Numbered from the stretch's first letter, positions 37,653 to 46,689 are shown. The stretch is 64,000 nt of DNA from Pseudophaeobacter sp. EL27 (GCF_900313025.1 NZ_OMPQ01000009.1:791757-855756); one strand, 5' to 3'. Numbers and translations: made by a program. Notes: a model not told the origin generated them from the sequence alone.

Positions 37653-38537
37653 CTAAAGACTGTCGCGCAGCGCCTGTGCCGCACGCAAAGACAGATCCCC
37701 AAATTCCGCAGCCGCCTGTTTCAACTTTCGCAGAGCCGGCAATCGACGAGCATAGTCCTCTGGACCGATATTTTGGACTGCCGCCTCAAATTCCTCCTGA
37801 TTGCGGCACAGGATCAGCCCCTCACCTTCAAAGAAATCGGTGATATTCGGGCAACCCCAATACAGCGGCACGGTTTCACACAGGATCGCATCAATCAGCT
37901 TTTCGGTGAAATAATTTGGCTCGCGCACATTTTCGATCACCACGGAATAGCGGTAAGGGGCCAGCCCCTCCGATTTCTCCTCAAAGGGCTTGTAGCCGCG
38001 CCCCAAAATATCCGCCTCCGGCATCTGTGCTTGCAGATAGGCCACAATCTGGTGACGCAGTTTATGGCCAGGATGATCATTCTTGGCCGAGGCAATCAAG
38101 GACAGCTCTTTGGATTTTCTGATTTGCAATCCCTGCCAGCCTGGCACCCAGGTGGTGCCAAAAATCAGCATCCGCGCATTTGGCAGTCGCGGCAAAAGCT
38201 GCGGATCATAGGTGAAGATCCGAAAGAACCGACCCGCGCTCAACCGCAGCAGGCGATGGTGATCAGCAGACATGATCTTGGGTTCTGCCAGGATCATCGA
38301 AATCCGTGCCGGGCAGCTCCGGTGAGACTGAAAATGCATCGCCCGTTTGGCAAAGACGATCAGATGATCATCCGAAGCCATATCCTTGACCTGCTTGCCA
38401 AGCAGCCGGTCCGGGCAACCCAGAGGCCATTCCATTTCGCTCAACGGCCGCTCTGACAGAGCTTTACCCAGTTTTCCACCATAGGGCATAACTGCAATTG
38501 CGTGCTCTGTCTGGGCTGCGGTCTCGGTGGGTCTCAT
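37653..38537 (-). CDS. glycosyltransferase family 10 (fucosyltransferase-like) protein
   Basis: A 294-residue protein. The C-terminal half carries the alpha-1,3-fucosyltransferase (GT10) signature YRYSVVIENVREPNYFTEK (195-213) followed by LIDAILCETVPLYWGCPNI, which binds the nucleotide sugar. The N-terminal acceptor half is poorly conserved. The sugar need not be fucose. The ATG at 38537 lies 31 bases from the end of the PhzF gene; a TTG at 38591 would overlap it. It converges with the PAPS synthetase gene, so the two could serve the same sulfated surface glycan; this link is inferred. Confidence 0.82.
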   Translation of the reverse strand: MRPTETAAQTEHAIAVMPYGGKLGKALSERPLSEMEWPLGCPDRLLGKQVKDMASDDHLIVFAKRAMHFQSHRSCPARISMILAEPKIMSADHHRLLRLSAGRFFRIFTYDPQLLPRLPNARMLIFGTTWVPGWQGLQIRKSKELSLIASAKNDHPGHKLRHQIVAYLQAQMPEADILGRGYKPFEEKSEGLAPYRYSVVIENVREPNYFTEKLIDAILCETVPLYWGCPNITDFFEGEGLILCRNQEEFEAAVQNIGPEDYARRLPALRKLKQAAAEFGDLSLRAAQALRDSL

Positions 38538-38568
38538 GGGCAATGGCTTCCGTTTTTTGGTGCAGAGA

Positions 38569-39453
38569 TCAGCTTTGATCTGGCAGGTCAACCGAGCCGC
38601 GCATCAAGACAAAGCCCCTTCCAGCAACCTTGATGCCCTTCAGGTCGTCACAGCTGCCAAGGCGGCTGACCCGCGCCATTCCTGGCCGTCCCATGCCATG
38701 ACCTTGCTCAGCAACAAAACTGTCTTTTTGCATCAGCCCATTGCGCCAGAGATAGGCGGCCATTGCCCCGGTGGCCGACCCGGTAAAGGGATCCTCTGGC
38801 GGGCTGGGCGGTGCCATCAGTAGCCGGGAATAGGTGTCACCTAATTCCGTCGCCCCCTGCAGGGTCACCAGAAAGGGCTCCATCATATCAATGCCGTCCG
38901 CCCCCATCGACTGCCCGAGCTTGGCCAAGGCCGACAGGTCAAGACGTGCCTGTGCTAATGCGGTCTGATCTTTCAGCACGGTTATGCAAAAGGGCAATCC
39001 GGTTGAAACTCTTTGCGGCGCCCCCAGGATGCTCTCGACCGGTAGGGAAATCGCTGCCGCCACCAGCGCGGGATCGGGCTTGGGGCCAAACTCCGGCGCG
39101 ATCTGGGTCATTTCGATCTGGTCGCCGGAAATTCGAACCGGCACGATGCCCGCGCCGGTCTCCAGGCTGATCTCCCCCTCCTCGATCAACCCACGATCCC
39201 GCATTGCGGCCACGGTGGCGATGGTGGGGTGACCGGCAAAGGGGATCTCGCGGCTGGCCAGGAAATAGCGCACCTGAATATCGGCACGCTCAGAGGGGCC
39301 GGTAAAGGTGCATTCGACCAAGGAGGTTTCACGCACATAGGCAGTGCAGGTTTCAACCGGTAAATGCGCGCCACCATGGACCACTGCGCAGCCATTGCCG
39401 CCAAAGGCCCGATCCGAGAATGCATCCACCCAGTCGAAATCAAATCTGCTCAT
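38569..39453 (-). CDS. PhzF family isomerase/epimerase
   Basis: A 294-residue protein with the two-domain diaminopimelate-epimerase-like fold. It starts FDFDWVDAFSDRAFGGNGCAVV, and Glu47 (RETSLVECTF) is in the position of the PhzF catalytic Glu. EIPFAGHPTIAT and the C-terminal PFTGSATGAMAAYLW are family motifs. No phenazine genes are nearby, so the substrate is unknown; most PhzF-like proteins are outside phenazine pathways. Confidence 0.9.
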   Translation of the reverse strand: MSRFDFDWVDAFSDRAFGGNGCAVVHGGAHLPVETCTAYVRETSLVECTFTGPSERADIQVRYFLASREIPFAGHPTIATVAAMRDRGLIEEGEISLETGAGIVPVRISGDQIEMTQIAPEFGPKPDPALVAAAISLPVESILGAPQRVSTGLPFCITVLKDQTALAQARLDLSALAKLGQSMGADGIDMMEPFLVTLQGATELGDTYSRLLMAPPSPPEDPFTGSATGAMAAYLWRNGLMQKDSFVAEQGHGMGRPGMARVSRLGSCDDLKGIKVAGRGFVLMRGSVDLPDQS

Positions 39454-39613
39454 TCTCTGTACCCAGCCCCATTGGTTTCAGTGCTGAAAGCCTATCCAAG
39501 AGTGAGCGAGAGTTAAACCACCTGCAGGCACCAAACCCAAGGCTAAGCCTGAACCGTCAGGCTGACCCTCTTTGGGGAATGAGCCGCAGGGCCGGTGGGT
39601 CAAGTCGGCCTGG

Positions 39614-39847
39614 TCAGTGCACTGCAACCGGTGAGAAATCGTTCTGCCGCGCCAGAACAAAGGCCAGCTTACGATCCGTCACAACGGCGAGCTGCTCGCC
39701 CTCGGCGTCATGCACCGCATAGAGATGGTCCCGGCCTTCGGCGCTGGCCTGCATGTCTTTGGGCAAATCCCCAACAGCCACTGTTTTCACATAGACGATA
39801 CGCGGGCCAGAGCTGGCAGAAGTGGGTGTGTCAATTGGTGTATGCAT
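39614..39847 (-). CDS. DUF1150 family protein
   Basis: A 77-residue protein with the DUF1150 pattern: RIVYVKTVAVGDLP, then LYAVHDAEGEQLAVVTDRKLAFVLARQNDFSPVAVH. It starts five bases after the Hsp20 gene stop. DUF1150 genes next to small heat-shock genes are a fixed pair in Rhodobacterales, which suggests a stress role. Confidence 0.88.
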   Translation of the reverse strand: MHTPIDTPTSASSGPRIVYVKTVAVGDLPKDMQASAEGRDHLYAVHDAEGEQLAVVTDRKLAFVLARQNDFSPVAVH

Positions 39848-39852
39848 GTCTC

Positions 39853-40266
39853 TTAACCCTTCTTGATATTGATGGTCTGAACCACGGTTTCCGGGCGTGA
39901 CCGGGTGAGGTCCACGTGCAAGAGCCCGTTCTCCATCACCGCTTCGCCCACATCAACGCCATCGGCCAGCACAAACATGCGCTGAAATTGGCGGGCAGCG
40001 ATTCCTCGGTGCAGGAAGACACGCCCGTCGCTATCTTCGCCCTGACGCCCGCGGATCACCAGTTGGCGATCCTCCACCGTGATGGCCAGATCCGCCTCAG
40101 CGAAACCTGCAACGGCAAGGGTGATGCGGTAAGAGAAATCGGAGGTTTGTTCAATGTTATAGGGCGGATAGCCTTCATTGCCGGATTTGGCCGAACGTTC
40201 CAGAAGGCGTTCCAGCTGCTCAAACCCCAGCATATGTGGGTATGACCCCAGAGTGAGTTTCGACAC
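39853..40266 (-). CDS. Hsp20 family small heat-shock protein (IbpA-like)
   Basis: A 137-residue alpha-crystallin-domain chaperone. Residues 35-125 hold the core: PPYNIEQTSDFSYRITLAVAGF, LVIRGRQGE, FLHRGIAARQFQRMFVLAD and ENGLLHVDLTR. It holds unfolding proteins in the cytoplasm. Translation starts at GTG (40264-40266), with AAAGGA upstream. It forms an operon with DUF1150. I could not see a convincing ROSE thermosensor in the leader. Confidence 0.92.
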   Translation of the reverse strand: MSKLTLGSYPHMLGFEQLERLLERSAKSGNEGYPPYNIEQTSDFSYRITLAVAGFAEADLAITVEDRQLVIRGRQGEDSDGRVFLHRGIAARQFQRMFVLADGVDVGEAVMENGLLHVDLTRSRPETVVQTINIKKG

Positions 40267-40444
40267 GTATATCGTCCTTTTGCTGCAAAGCGACGTTGAT
40301 CAGCAGTCCCGTAGCGGCAACTGCCTGGCTAGAATATGGTAACTTTCCTCGAATTCTCAAGACTATGGCTGCAAGGTCTAGCGGAAAAGGCGTTAAAGAA
40401 GTATCTTAGCCCCTACCCGAACCCTTCTGATTTTTGAGTCGCCC

Positions 40445-40669
40445 ATGAATGCTTCTGTCGATATTTCCATGAAAACCGATGAGGTTCTTAAGGTCGAGCT
40501 GGAAGTATTTCGCAGGCAACACCGCGATCTGGACGAGGCGATCATTGCCCTGCAAGAGCGCGGCACCAGCGATCAGCTGACAATACGACGGCTGAAAAAA
40601 CAGAAACTAGGGCTCAAGGATCGAATTTCCCTGATAGAAGACAGGTTGACGCCCGATATCATTGCCTGA
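40445..40669 (+). CDS. DUF465 (YdcH) family protein
   Basis: A 74-residue helical protein. The centre RRQHRDLDEAIIAL and the end TIRRLKKQKLGLKDRISLIED are the two halves of the YdcH helical hairpin. The function is unknown. It precedes purE in the same direction, but a 421-base palindrome-rich gap separates them. Confidence 0.88.
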   Translation: MNASVDISMKTDEVLKVELEVFRRQHRDLDEAIIALQERGTSDQLTIRRLKKQKLGLKDRISLIEDRLTPDIIA

Positions 40670-40739
40670 GGCCGCGCCTCTGACTTTAACGCAATTATCG
40701 AAATCGTAGTTTCCTGCCCCCGCAACAGTATCAGGCAAG

Positions 40740-40935
40740 CGCCGCTGTGATCCCAGGCAAAGCGAGCTCTCCCGCGCGGCTGCAGCAGTGGCAAGCCACC
40801 GCAGGCGCCCCTTGGGCCCGGCAGCGCGCCTCTAGGCGCGCTGCTTTGGCGCGACACGTCGCGCCGCACCGCGCTTAAGCGCGGTGCCATGCCCAACCAA
40901 GCATTTGGCAGCTCGCTGCCATTTTGCCTGGGCGG
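40740..40935. repeat. cluster of GC-rich palindromes before purE
   Basis: Four closely packed dyads: a perfect 10-base stem GCAGCGCGCC/GGCGCGCTGC (40821-40844), GGCGCGA/TCGCGCC (40848-40865), a 22-base perfect palindrome centred on CTTAAG (40866-40887), and GGCAGC/GCTGCC (40907-40920). A CGGGAGCCCCCC run follows. The whole gap 40670-41090 has no gene. A second block with TTTGGCAGC and GGGCGGG elements is at 62938. Confidence 0.8.
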
Positions 40936-41090
40936 GAGCCCCCCTTTCCCTTCACACGGCGGCCAGATGGACAGCCTCCACCTCGTTGCATTGTCGCATT
41001 GCGCCACGGGCCAGTTTGACTATAGTGCGCCACTCCTTCCACCCCAGCAGCTCTCCTGAGTGGGATCTGCGGCATGACAGGACAGATCAC

Positions 41091-41591
41091 ATGCCAAACA
41101 CCCCCAGCGACATCAAAGTGGGCATCATCATGGGCAGCCAGTCCGATTGGCCAACCATGAAAGAGGCCGCCACGCTCCTGGATGAGCTCGGCGTTCCCTA
41201 TGAGGCCAAGATTGTCTCGGCCCACCGCACGCCGGACCGGCTGTGGTCTTATGGAAAATCAGCGGCAGAACGCGGCCTGCAAGTGATTATTGCAGGCGCT
41301 GGCGGGGCGGCACATCTGCCAGGCATGGTGGCTTCCAAAACCCGGGTTCCTGTGGTTGGTGTGCCGGTTCAGACCCGCGCCCTTTCCGGCGTCGACTCGC
41401 TCTATTCCATCGTCCAGATGCCCAAGGGCTTTCCGGTTGCAACCATGGCCATTGGGGCTGCGGGTGCCGCCAATGCCGGGCTGATGGCTGCCGGAATTCT
41501 GGCGCTGCAAGACCCGGCGCTGGCCGAACGTCTGGACGCCTGGCGCGCAGCACTCTCGGCCTCAATCCCAGAGGAGCCTGTTGATGACTGA
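41091..41591 (+). CDS. purE: 5-(carboxyamino)imidazole ribonucleotide mutase
   Basis: A 166-residue class I PurE, which moves the carboxylate of N5-CAIR to form CAIR in purine synthesis. [12 protein letters not shown] (about 12-23), VSAHRTPDR and [14 protein letters not shown] are the active-site motifs. Length is standard. The ATG at 41091 fits the [15 protein letters not shown] start. It overlaps purK by eight bases. Confidence 0.96.
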   Translation: MPNTPSDIKVGIIMGSQSDWPTMKEAATLLDELGVPYEAKIVSAHRTPDRLWSYGKSAAERGLQVIIAGAGGAAHLPGMVASKTRVPVVGVPVQTRALSGVDSLYSIVQMPKGFPVATMAIGAAGAANAGLMAAGILALQDPALAERLDAWRAALSASIPEEPVDD

Positions 41592-42660
41592 TGCTCTCAA
41601 ACCCGGTGCCACCATTGGCATCCTGGGCGGTGGTCAGCTGGGCCGTATGCTCTCGGTCGCGGCCTCCCGCCTTGGCTTCAAGACCCATATCTTTGAGCCA
41701 GGCGCCAACCCGCCTGCAGGCCAGGTCGCCGATCAGGTGACCACCGCAGGCTATGAGGACAGCGAAGCTCTGCTGGCTTTTGCCAATGCGGTGGATGTAA
41801 TCACCTATGAGTTTGAGAACATCCCCACAGCCGCCCTGGACATCATCGAGGCCCATGGCCCGATCCGTCCGGGACGCGAGGCGCTGCGGATCAGCCAAGA
41901 TCGTCTGACCGAGAAGACCTTCCTGCAGGGGCTTGATCTAAAAATCGCGCCCTTTGCCGATATCACCGATGCCGCCAGCCTTGAGGCGGCTTTGGCGGAA
42001 ATCGGTGCGCCTGCGATCCTCAAAACCCGGCGCTTTGGCTATGATGGCAAAGGCCAGGCCCGCATTATGGCACCCGATCAGGCAGATGAAGCGCTGGAAG
42101 CCATGGCAGGAGCCCCCTCGGTACTCGAGGGTTTTGTGAGTTTCAGCCATGAGGTCTCTGTGATTGCCGCCCGTGGCATCACTGGCGAGGTCGCCTGTTA
42201 TGACCCCGGTGAAAACGTGCATCGCGACGGTATCCTGCACACCACCACCGTGCCTGCCCGGCTAAGCGCGAGCCAGCGCATGGATGCGGTCCTGCTCGCA
42301 GCCAAAGTCCTGAATGCCCTGGATTATGTTGGGGTTCTGGGGGTCGAGCTTTTTGTTACCCCACAGGGGCTGGTGGTGAACGAGATCGCACCGCGCGTGC
42401 ACAACTCCGGCCACTGGACGCAAAACGGCTGCGCTGTCGATCAGTTCGAGCAGCACATTCGCGCTGTAGCAGGCTGGCCCCTGGGTGACGGTCAGCGTCA
42501 TTCGGATGTGGTGATGGAGAACCTGATCGGCGACGACATGGATCGCTTGCCCGATCTCGCCAAAGAGCCCGACTGCGCCCTGCATCTTTATGGCAAGGCC
42601 GAAGCCAAGCCCGGCCGTAAGATGGCCCATGTGAACCGGATTACACGGCCTCAGAAGTAG
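41584..42660 (+). CDS. purK: 5-(carboxyamino)imidazole ribonucleotide synthase
   Basis: A 358-residue ATP-grasp enzyme that carboxylates AIR to N5-CAIR. The N-terminal [11 protein letters not shown] motif, the YEFENIP segment, [12 protein letters not shown] (ATP lid) and [14 protein letters not shown] are typical of PurK. The ATG at 41584 is used, since a TTG three bases earlier adds only one residue. Translational coupling with purE is implied by the overlap. Confidence 0.96.
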   Translation: MTDALKPGATIGILGGGQLGRMLSVAASRLGFKTHIFEPGANPPAGQVADQVTTAGYEDSEALLAFANAVDVITYEFENIPTAALDIIEAHGPIRPGREALRISQDRLTEKTFLQGLDLKIAPFADITDAASLEAALAEIGAPAILKTRRFGYDGKGQARIMAPDQADEALEAMAGAPSVLEGFVSFSHEVSVIAARGITGEVACYDPGENVHRDGILHTTTVPARLSASQRMDAVLLAAKVLNALDYVGVLGVELFVTPQGLVVNEIAPRVHNSGHWTQNGCAVDQFEQHIRAVAGWPLGDGQRHSDVVMENLIGDDMDRLPDLAKEPDCALHLYGKAEAKPGRKMAHVNRITRPQK

Positions 42661-42687
42661 CCCTGACGACCCTCTCTATCAATCTTC

Positions 42688-42720
42688 AAGCGCGCGCCTT
42701 CGGATGAGAGCGCGCGCTTT
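42688..42720 (+). terminator. hairpin terminator after purEK
   Basis: A ten-base stem AAGCGCGCGC/GCGCGCGCTT with a short TTT tail, 27 bases past purK. The T-run is weak. In the opposite direction the stem also ends the minus-strand transcript. Confidence 0.65.
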
Positions 42721-42739
42721 GGGTGGCAAGTGATACGGT

Positions 42740-43060
42740 TTAATCAGAACCTTCCCACGTTCCCTGAGATACTCGCCACTCGCGCCATAGATAGTAGACG
42801 ATGACCCAAGCAATCGCACTGAACGCAGTCCCCATAGAAACCACATCCAACGTTGTCTCAAACCAATAGCGTAAAGCACTCGTTTCCACCCAAGTTGCAG
42901 GCTCTCGTCCGACCCTGAGGTGCAGAAGGTATTGCCCCGCGTCTGCTTTAGTTTTCAGTACATATCCTTGTGAAACTAGCGCCGCGAGAATGGATGCCCC
43001 CCAGCAAAAGACCGCAGAGAAAGCTATACATCCTAGTACTGTCCTCAGAGCTTGCTTCAT
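42740..43060 (-). CDS. hypothetical membrane protein (106 aa)
   Basis: A 106-residue protein with two hydrophobic segments (about residues 8-35 and 72-92) joined by a polar loop with KTKADAGQYLLHLRVG, then a Trp-rich tail (YYLWREWRVSQGTWEG). I do not recognise it. It starts three bases after the phnM-like stop, so it may be co-translated with it. Its GC content is lower than that of its neighbours, which may indicate recent acquisition. Confidence 0.55.
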   Translation of the reverse strand: MKQALRTVLGCIAFSAVFCWGASILAALVSQGYVLKTKADAGQYLLHLRVGREPATWVETSALRYWFETTLDVVSMGTAFSAIAWVIVYYLWREWRVSQGTWEGSD

Positions 43061-43063
43061 TCC

Positions 43064-44215
43064 TCACCCCATAAACCGCGTCGCAATCTCACCAGACAAA
43101 TAGCTCACCCGCCCGCCGGACAGGGTCGCGGCAACCCGTTCGCTTGCCCTGTCTAGGATCACCATATCGGCGCGTTTATCGGGGGTGAAATCGCCACGAT
43201 CGTCCAGCCCCAACAGATCTGCCGGACCGGTGGACACCAACCCCCAGGCAGCTGCCAGATCCAAGACGCCAGTTCGCGCCAGCATCAGCGCCGCCCGGCG
43301 CGGGCTGGGATAGTGATAATCCGAGGCCAGCGCATCACATAGCCCCATGGCAATCAGATCCAGCGCCGAAGCATTGCCCTTGTGTGAACCGCCGCGCACC
43401 ACATTGGGCGCGCCCAGAATGATGTGGTCGCCACCTGCCCGTGCAGCCTCTGCCGCCTCCTGGGTTTCCGGAAACTCGCTGATCTCAGCCCCACGGGCAC
43501 GCCAAGTGGCGCGATCTGCTGCTGTTTGATCGTCATGGCTGCCAATGCGCAGGCCTGCGGCGCGCAGCTGCGCACAAAGCGTCTCTAGCGCGGCGGGCAC
43601 CTCAGCGCTGCGGCGATGCATCTCCACGAGCATCTCTAAATGCTTCTCCGGATTGCGCCCGGCCTTCAGCGCCTGCCCGGTCAACCGTGGTGGCTTTTTG
43701 CCCTGGGCGAGACGGTCATGCGGCAGATGATCATTAAAGACCACATAGGACAGGCCCCATTTTGCGATCCGCTCTGGCAACCCCGCATAGTCATCCAGCA
43801 TATGGGTCTCAAACCTGAGCTGCGGCAGCAGATCCGTCACCAGATCGCCCTGCACCTGCGCCACCGCGTCAAACACCTGCCCAGCATAGTCGGGACCGCG
43901 CAGTCCCCCTTCCCAGCTGAAGAACTGCGCCAAAACCGCCGTGGTCATACCATTGGCTGCCAACTCTGCCTCAGTGGCCACAACGCCTTCGGCCATCTGC
44001 TTCATGGCGCCACGCCGGGGCGCCAGATGCCGCTCAAACCCGTCGCCATGTGGGTCAATAATGCCAGGCAAAACCAGATAGCCCGTGAGATCCACAGCCC
44101 GCCCCTGCGGCTGGGCCAGGATCACCCCATCTCCAATGGCGATCTCGCCCCCGTGGTGGAGCCCAGCTGGTGTCAGCACATCCGCCCCCTGCAGGGTCAA
44201 TTCAAGCGAGGTCAT
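43064..44215 (-). CDS. phnM: PhnM-like alpha-D-ribose 1-methylphosphonate 5-triphosphate diphosphatase
   Basis: A 383-residue metal-dependent amidohydrolase. It has the N-terminal composite domain, the metal motif PGIIDPHGDGFERH (about 50-63) in the PhnM form HGDxxE, NDHLPHDRL, a SHDD motif (RIGSHDDQTA), GAPNVVRGGSHKGN and ASDYHYPSPRRA. PhnM removes pyrophosphate in C-P lyase phosphonate breakdown. No other phn gene is in the window, so it may belong to a remote cluster or have another substrate. GGAGA precedes the ATG at 44215. It overlaps the lipase by four bases. Confidence 0.85.
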   Translation of the reverse strand: MTSLELTLQGADVLTPAGLHHGGEIAIGDGVILAQPQGRAVDLTGYLVLPGIIDPHGDGFERHLAPRRGAMKQMAEGVVATEAELAANGMTTAVLAQFFSWEGGLRGPDYAGQVFDAVAQVQGDLVTDLLPQLRFETHMLDDYAGLPERIAKWGLSYVVFNDHLPHDRLAQGKKPPRLTGQALKAGRNPEKHLEMLVEMHRRSAEVPAALETLCAQLRAAGLRIGSHDDQTAADRATWRARGAEISEFPETQEAAEAARAGGDHIILGAPNVVRGGSHKGNASALDLIAMGLCDALASDYHYPSPRRAALMLARTGVLDLAAAWGLVSTGPADLLGLDDRGDFTPDKRADMVILDRASERVAATLSGGRVSYLSGEIATRFMG

Positions 44216-45021
44216 TTGCGCAGAATCTCCTGCTGCTTTTCTGTTGTTAAACCATAGCCGCAATCGGCCCCGATACAGCTGCCCGCGATGGCATCGTTCA
44301 GCGCATCCAGCCAGGTGATTTGCGGGTCAAACCTGCCCTCATCCAGAAAGGCCTTCACCTGGGCAATGACCAGCGGGTCATTCATCATGAATGTATGGGT
44401 GACAGGCAACACCAGGTGATCCTGCATGCCTGTGACGCGGGTGCTTTCGACCGAGACCTTGCCGTCATCCTCTCCGGGGATAAGGGCGGAAAACACCGGG
44501 CTGATGGATTGATTGCCCGCAATGATACCAAGCGGAAAATCCGCAGGCGGCAGCCTCATGGGCAGGCTCGCTGCATCCGTGCCCAGGCTCTGCCCGGCCG
44601 GGCCATTGATCATGCCAAAGACTTCCCAATCGCCCAGCTCATCCACAACTTCACTGCCCTGGTTGGGCGGCCCCAACATCACGGTACGACCCAGAGTTGA
44701 CGGGCGATGTGCCGGTTCCTGAAAATAGTGGCGCAGCAGGATCCCCCCCATGGAATGGGTGACAAAGTGGATCTTCTGCTCCCCGCAGGCAGAGATTGCC
44801 TCGGGCAGGACCTGTTCCGCCAGCTGAGCCACCGGGTACTGGGTCGAGTCATAACCCGGGCGCACCACCTGATAGCCCTGCTTTTCCAGTACCTGCTCCA
44901 TCACCACAAAAGAGGTCTCAGAGCGCGCCAACCCATGCAGCAGCACCACGCAGTCGGCTTGTGCCAGATTGGGGATCAGCGCCAAAGCGGCATAAATCAG
45001 AGGTTTGGATAGGTTCTTCAT
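44212..45021 (-). CDS. secreted alpha/beta hydrolase, lipase-like
   Basis: A 269-residue protein with a signal peptide (residues 1-22, ending AQA). VVLLHGLARSETS gives the oxyanion region, and Ser90 in THSMGGILLRHY is the nucleophile. A His near residue 208 (PVTHTFMMND) is a candidate for the triad. It resembles LipA/triacylglycerol lipase-type esterases. The stop overlaps the phnM-like start (ATGA), yet the functions have no evident link. Confidence 0.82.
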   Translation of the reverse strand: MKNLSKPLIYAALALIPNLAQADCVVLLHGLARSETSFVVMEQVLEKQGYQVVRPGYDSTQYPVAQLAEQVLPEAISACGEQKIHFVTHSMGGILLRHYFQEPAHRPSTLGRTVMLGPPNQGSEVVDELGDWEVFGMINGPAGQSLGTDAASLPMRLPPADFPLGIIAGNQSISPVFSALIPGEDDGKVSVESTRVTGMQDHLVLPVTHTFMMNDPLVIAQVKAFLDEGRFDPQITWLDALNDAIAGSCIGADCGYGLTTEKQQEILRK

Positions 45022-45062
45022 GCCCTTCAGATAGGGGCTGCGGCAACGCGAGAAAACCCCTT

Positions 45063-45905
45063 TTACCGCCGGTTTGGCGCCCAGATCACCAAAGCAATCC
45101 CCGCCAGAACGCCCAAGGTTCCCAGCACCAGCCGCAGGCCCACAGGCTCCGCAAGGAAGATCACCCCACCAAGGATCGCCAGAACCGGTACGCTCAGCTG
45201 AATGGTGGCGGCCACCGCCGGCTGCAGCCGGGGCAAAACCCTATACCAGAGCGCATAGCCCAGACCCGAGGTCACCGCGCCTGACAGCACCGCCAGCCCG
45301 ATCCCTGGCCCAGTGATCAGACCGCCGCCCTGTAATCCCCAGACAAAAGGCACCATCATCGCAGTGGCCCAAAGGAAATTCGCCGCACTCGCCGCCAGAG
45401 GGTCGCGCACACCGCGGCCGATCAGACTATAGGCCGCCCAGCCCAGCCCACTCAACCCCATCAGGGTCGCATCCCAGATCGAGACCTGCAGGCTTTCATC
45501 CGGCCAGATTACATAGGCCAGTCCAGCAAAGGCCACACCGGCCCCGGCCAGCTGCCCGACACTGGGATGACTGCCCCTGAGCGCGCCCCAGCCAAACATG
45601 GCAATCTGCACAACCCCAAACAAGATCAGCGCCCCAAGCCCCGCATCCAGCCCCTGATAGGCCAGACAGAACCCGATCATATAGAGCGTCAGCGCCGCGC
45701 CGCCTTTCAGGCTCGGGATCAGCGGTTGGCGCAGGCTGCGCCCGCGCAGACTGCACAGCAGCACCAGCATGGCAGCCCCCGCAGCCAGGCGCAAAAGCCC
45801 AAAGCCAAGCGCATCCATATAGCCCCAGCTGATCGCCATCCGCCCCAGCACCGAATTGGCGGCAAAGGCGATCAAAACAAGAAGAACAAGCGCCAATAGC
45901 TGCAT
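45063..45905 (-). CDS. DMT family transporter (EamA domains)
   Basis: A 280-residue inner-membrane protein with about ten hydrophobic helices in two EamA repeats (roughly 1-130 and 140-275). AAYSLIGRGVRDPLAASAANF and SGLGYALWYRVLPRLQPAVAATIQLSVPVLA in the second half are typical of drug/metabolite exporters. The substrate is unknown. The ATG at 45905 has GAGG upstream and a hydrophobic start (MQLLALVLLVLI); an in-frame ATG at 45941 would place a charged leader before it. Confidence 0.88.
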   Translation of the reverse strand: MQLLALVLLVLIAFAANSVLGRMAISWGYMDALGFGLLRLAAGAAMLVLLCSLRGRSLRQPLIPSLKGGAALTLYMIGFCLAYQGLDAGLGALILFGVVQIAMFGWGALRGSHPSVGQLAGAGVAFAGLAYVIWPDESLQVSIWDATLMGLSGLGWAAYSLIGRGVRDPLAASAANFLWATAMMVPFVWGLQGGGLITGPGIGLAVLSGAVTSGLGYALWYRVLPRLQPAVAATIQLSVPVLAILGGVIFLAEPVGLRLVLGTLGVLAGIALVIWAPNRR

Positions 45906-46030
45906 TGCCACGCCTCGGTCAGGCCGGGTGTCCCGACACAATAGGAGAATTCAACCGACCGCTACCGGAAGCCCACAGGTAGAGCAACCAGCCCATCTCT
46001 TGTTGGAGAGCTTTGGCAGACAAAGAGGCA

Positions 46031-46612
46031 TCACAATGATGCGAAGGCCGCCGGGTAGACCAGTTTTTCCTCCGGCAGGTCCACGCCGCACTTCAAGATC
46101 AGCGTATGAGACAGTGGATAGGGGCTAGTGAGGTTTTGCGCCCGCGCTTGGCTAAATCCATAGCGGCCATAAAAGGAGGGCTCCCCAAGCACCACAATCG
46201 CCTCCGGCAGATGCGATACCGGCTCTCCAGCAGCTCCCTCATATTGATCAGCAAGCTCCCGTAGCATACGGCTACCAAACCGCCAAGACCCGCGATAGAG
46301 CTCGTCGCGGGGACCACCAACTTCCATATTCGGGTTATCCTCAGCCAGTTTCCCGCCCTGCCATTCAGGTCGCACAGCCATCGGTGCCAGACAGGCCCAA
46401 CCTTTAGGACCCTGCATCCGGCTCAGCGCAAAATAGCCGCCGATCTTTCCCTCCCAGGGTTTTTGAAACTCACCCAGCATATCCCCATCCGCCCGCAACC
46501 GTCGCACCAACCGCGCCTCAGCATCCGTTGGGAAGGCCGCTTTCAGCAGCGCCTCAACCTCATCAAACTGCGCCTCCTCTACATTTGTTGTAAAATCCGG
46601 ACCTACAACCAT
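46031..46612 (-). CDS. GNAT family N-acetyltransferase (YhbS-like)
   Basis: A 193-residue acetyltransferase of the YhbS type. FDEVEALLKAAFPTDAEARLVRRLR is the start helix, LAPMAVRPEWQG the beta4 strand, GSRMLRELADQ the acetyl-CoA helix, and VVLGEPSFYGRYGFSQA the diagnostic C-terminal motif. An insertion with ELYRGSWRF between the strand and helix replaces the usual Q/RxxGxG/A loop. The acceptor is unknown. Confidence 0.85.
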   Translation of the reverse strand: MVVGPDFTTNVEEAQFDEVEALLKAAFPTDAEARLVRRLRADGDMLGEFQKPWEGKIGGYFALSRMQGPKGWACLAPMAVRPEWQGGKLAEDNPNMEVGGPRDELYRGSWRFGSRMLRELADQYEGAAGEPVSHLPEAIVVLGEPSFYGRYGFSQARAQNLTSPYPLSHTLILKCGVDLPEEKLVYPAAFASL

Positions 46613-46623
46613 CTGCCGCCCTC

Positions 46624-46668
46624 CCCATCATCTTTCCCAAAATAATCCCGCCGGAGGCAGGTCCGCAC
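46624..46668 (-). repeat. extragenic repeat, type B copy 2
   Basis: On the minus strand a GGTCCGC-TGT-GCGGACC hairpin precedes TGCCTCCGGCGGGATTATTT and TGGGAAAGATGATG. It matches the copy at 26749. It lies beyond the groL terminator, in groL orientation, next to the start of the GNAT gene. Confidence 0.65.
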
Positions 46669-46689
46669 AGCGGACCACTCTTCTTACCA

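Noticed and set aside
38535..38591. Longer glycosyltransferase start at TTG 38591
   Set aside because: It would overlap the PhzF gene end and adds an uncharacteristic basic leader.
40267..40330. ROSE-type RNA thermometer before hsp20
   Set aside because: I looked for the conserved anti-ribosome-binding hairpin next to the AAAGGA site and could not pair it convincingly.
41500..41595. Frameshift between purE and purK
   Set aside because: The eight-base overlap is a normal coupled junction; both proteins are full length.
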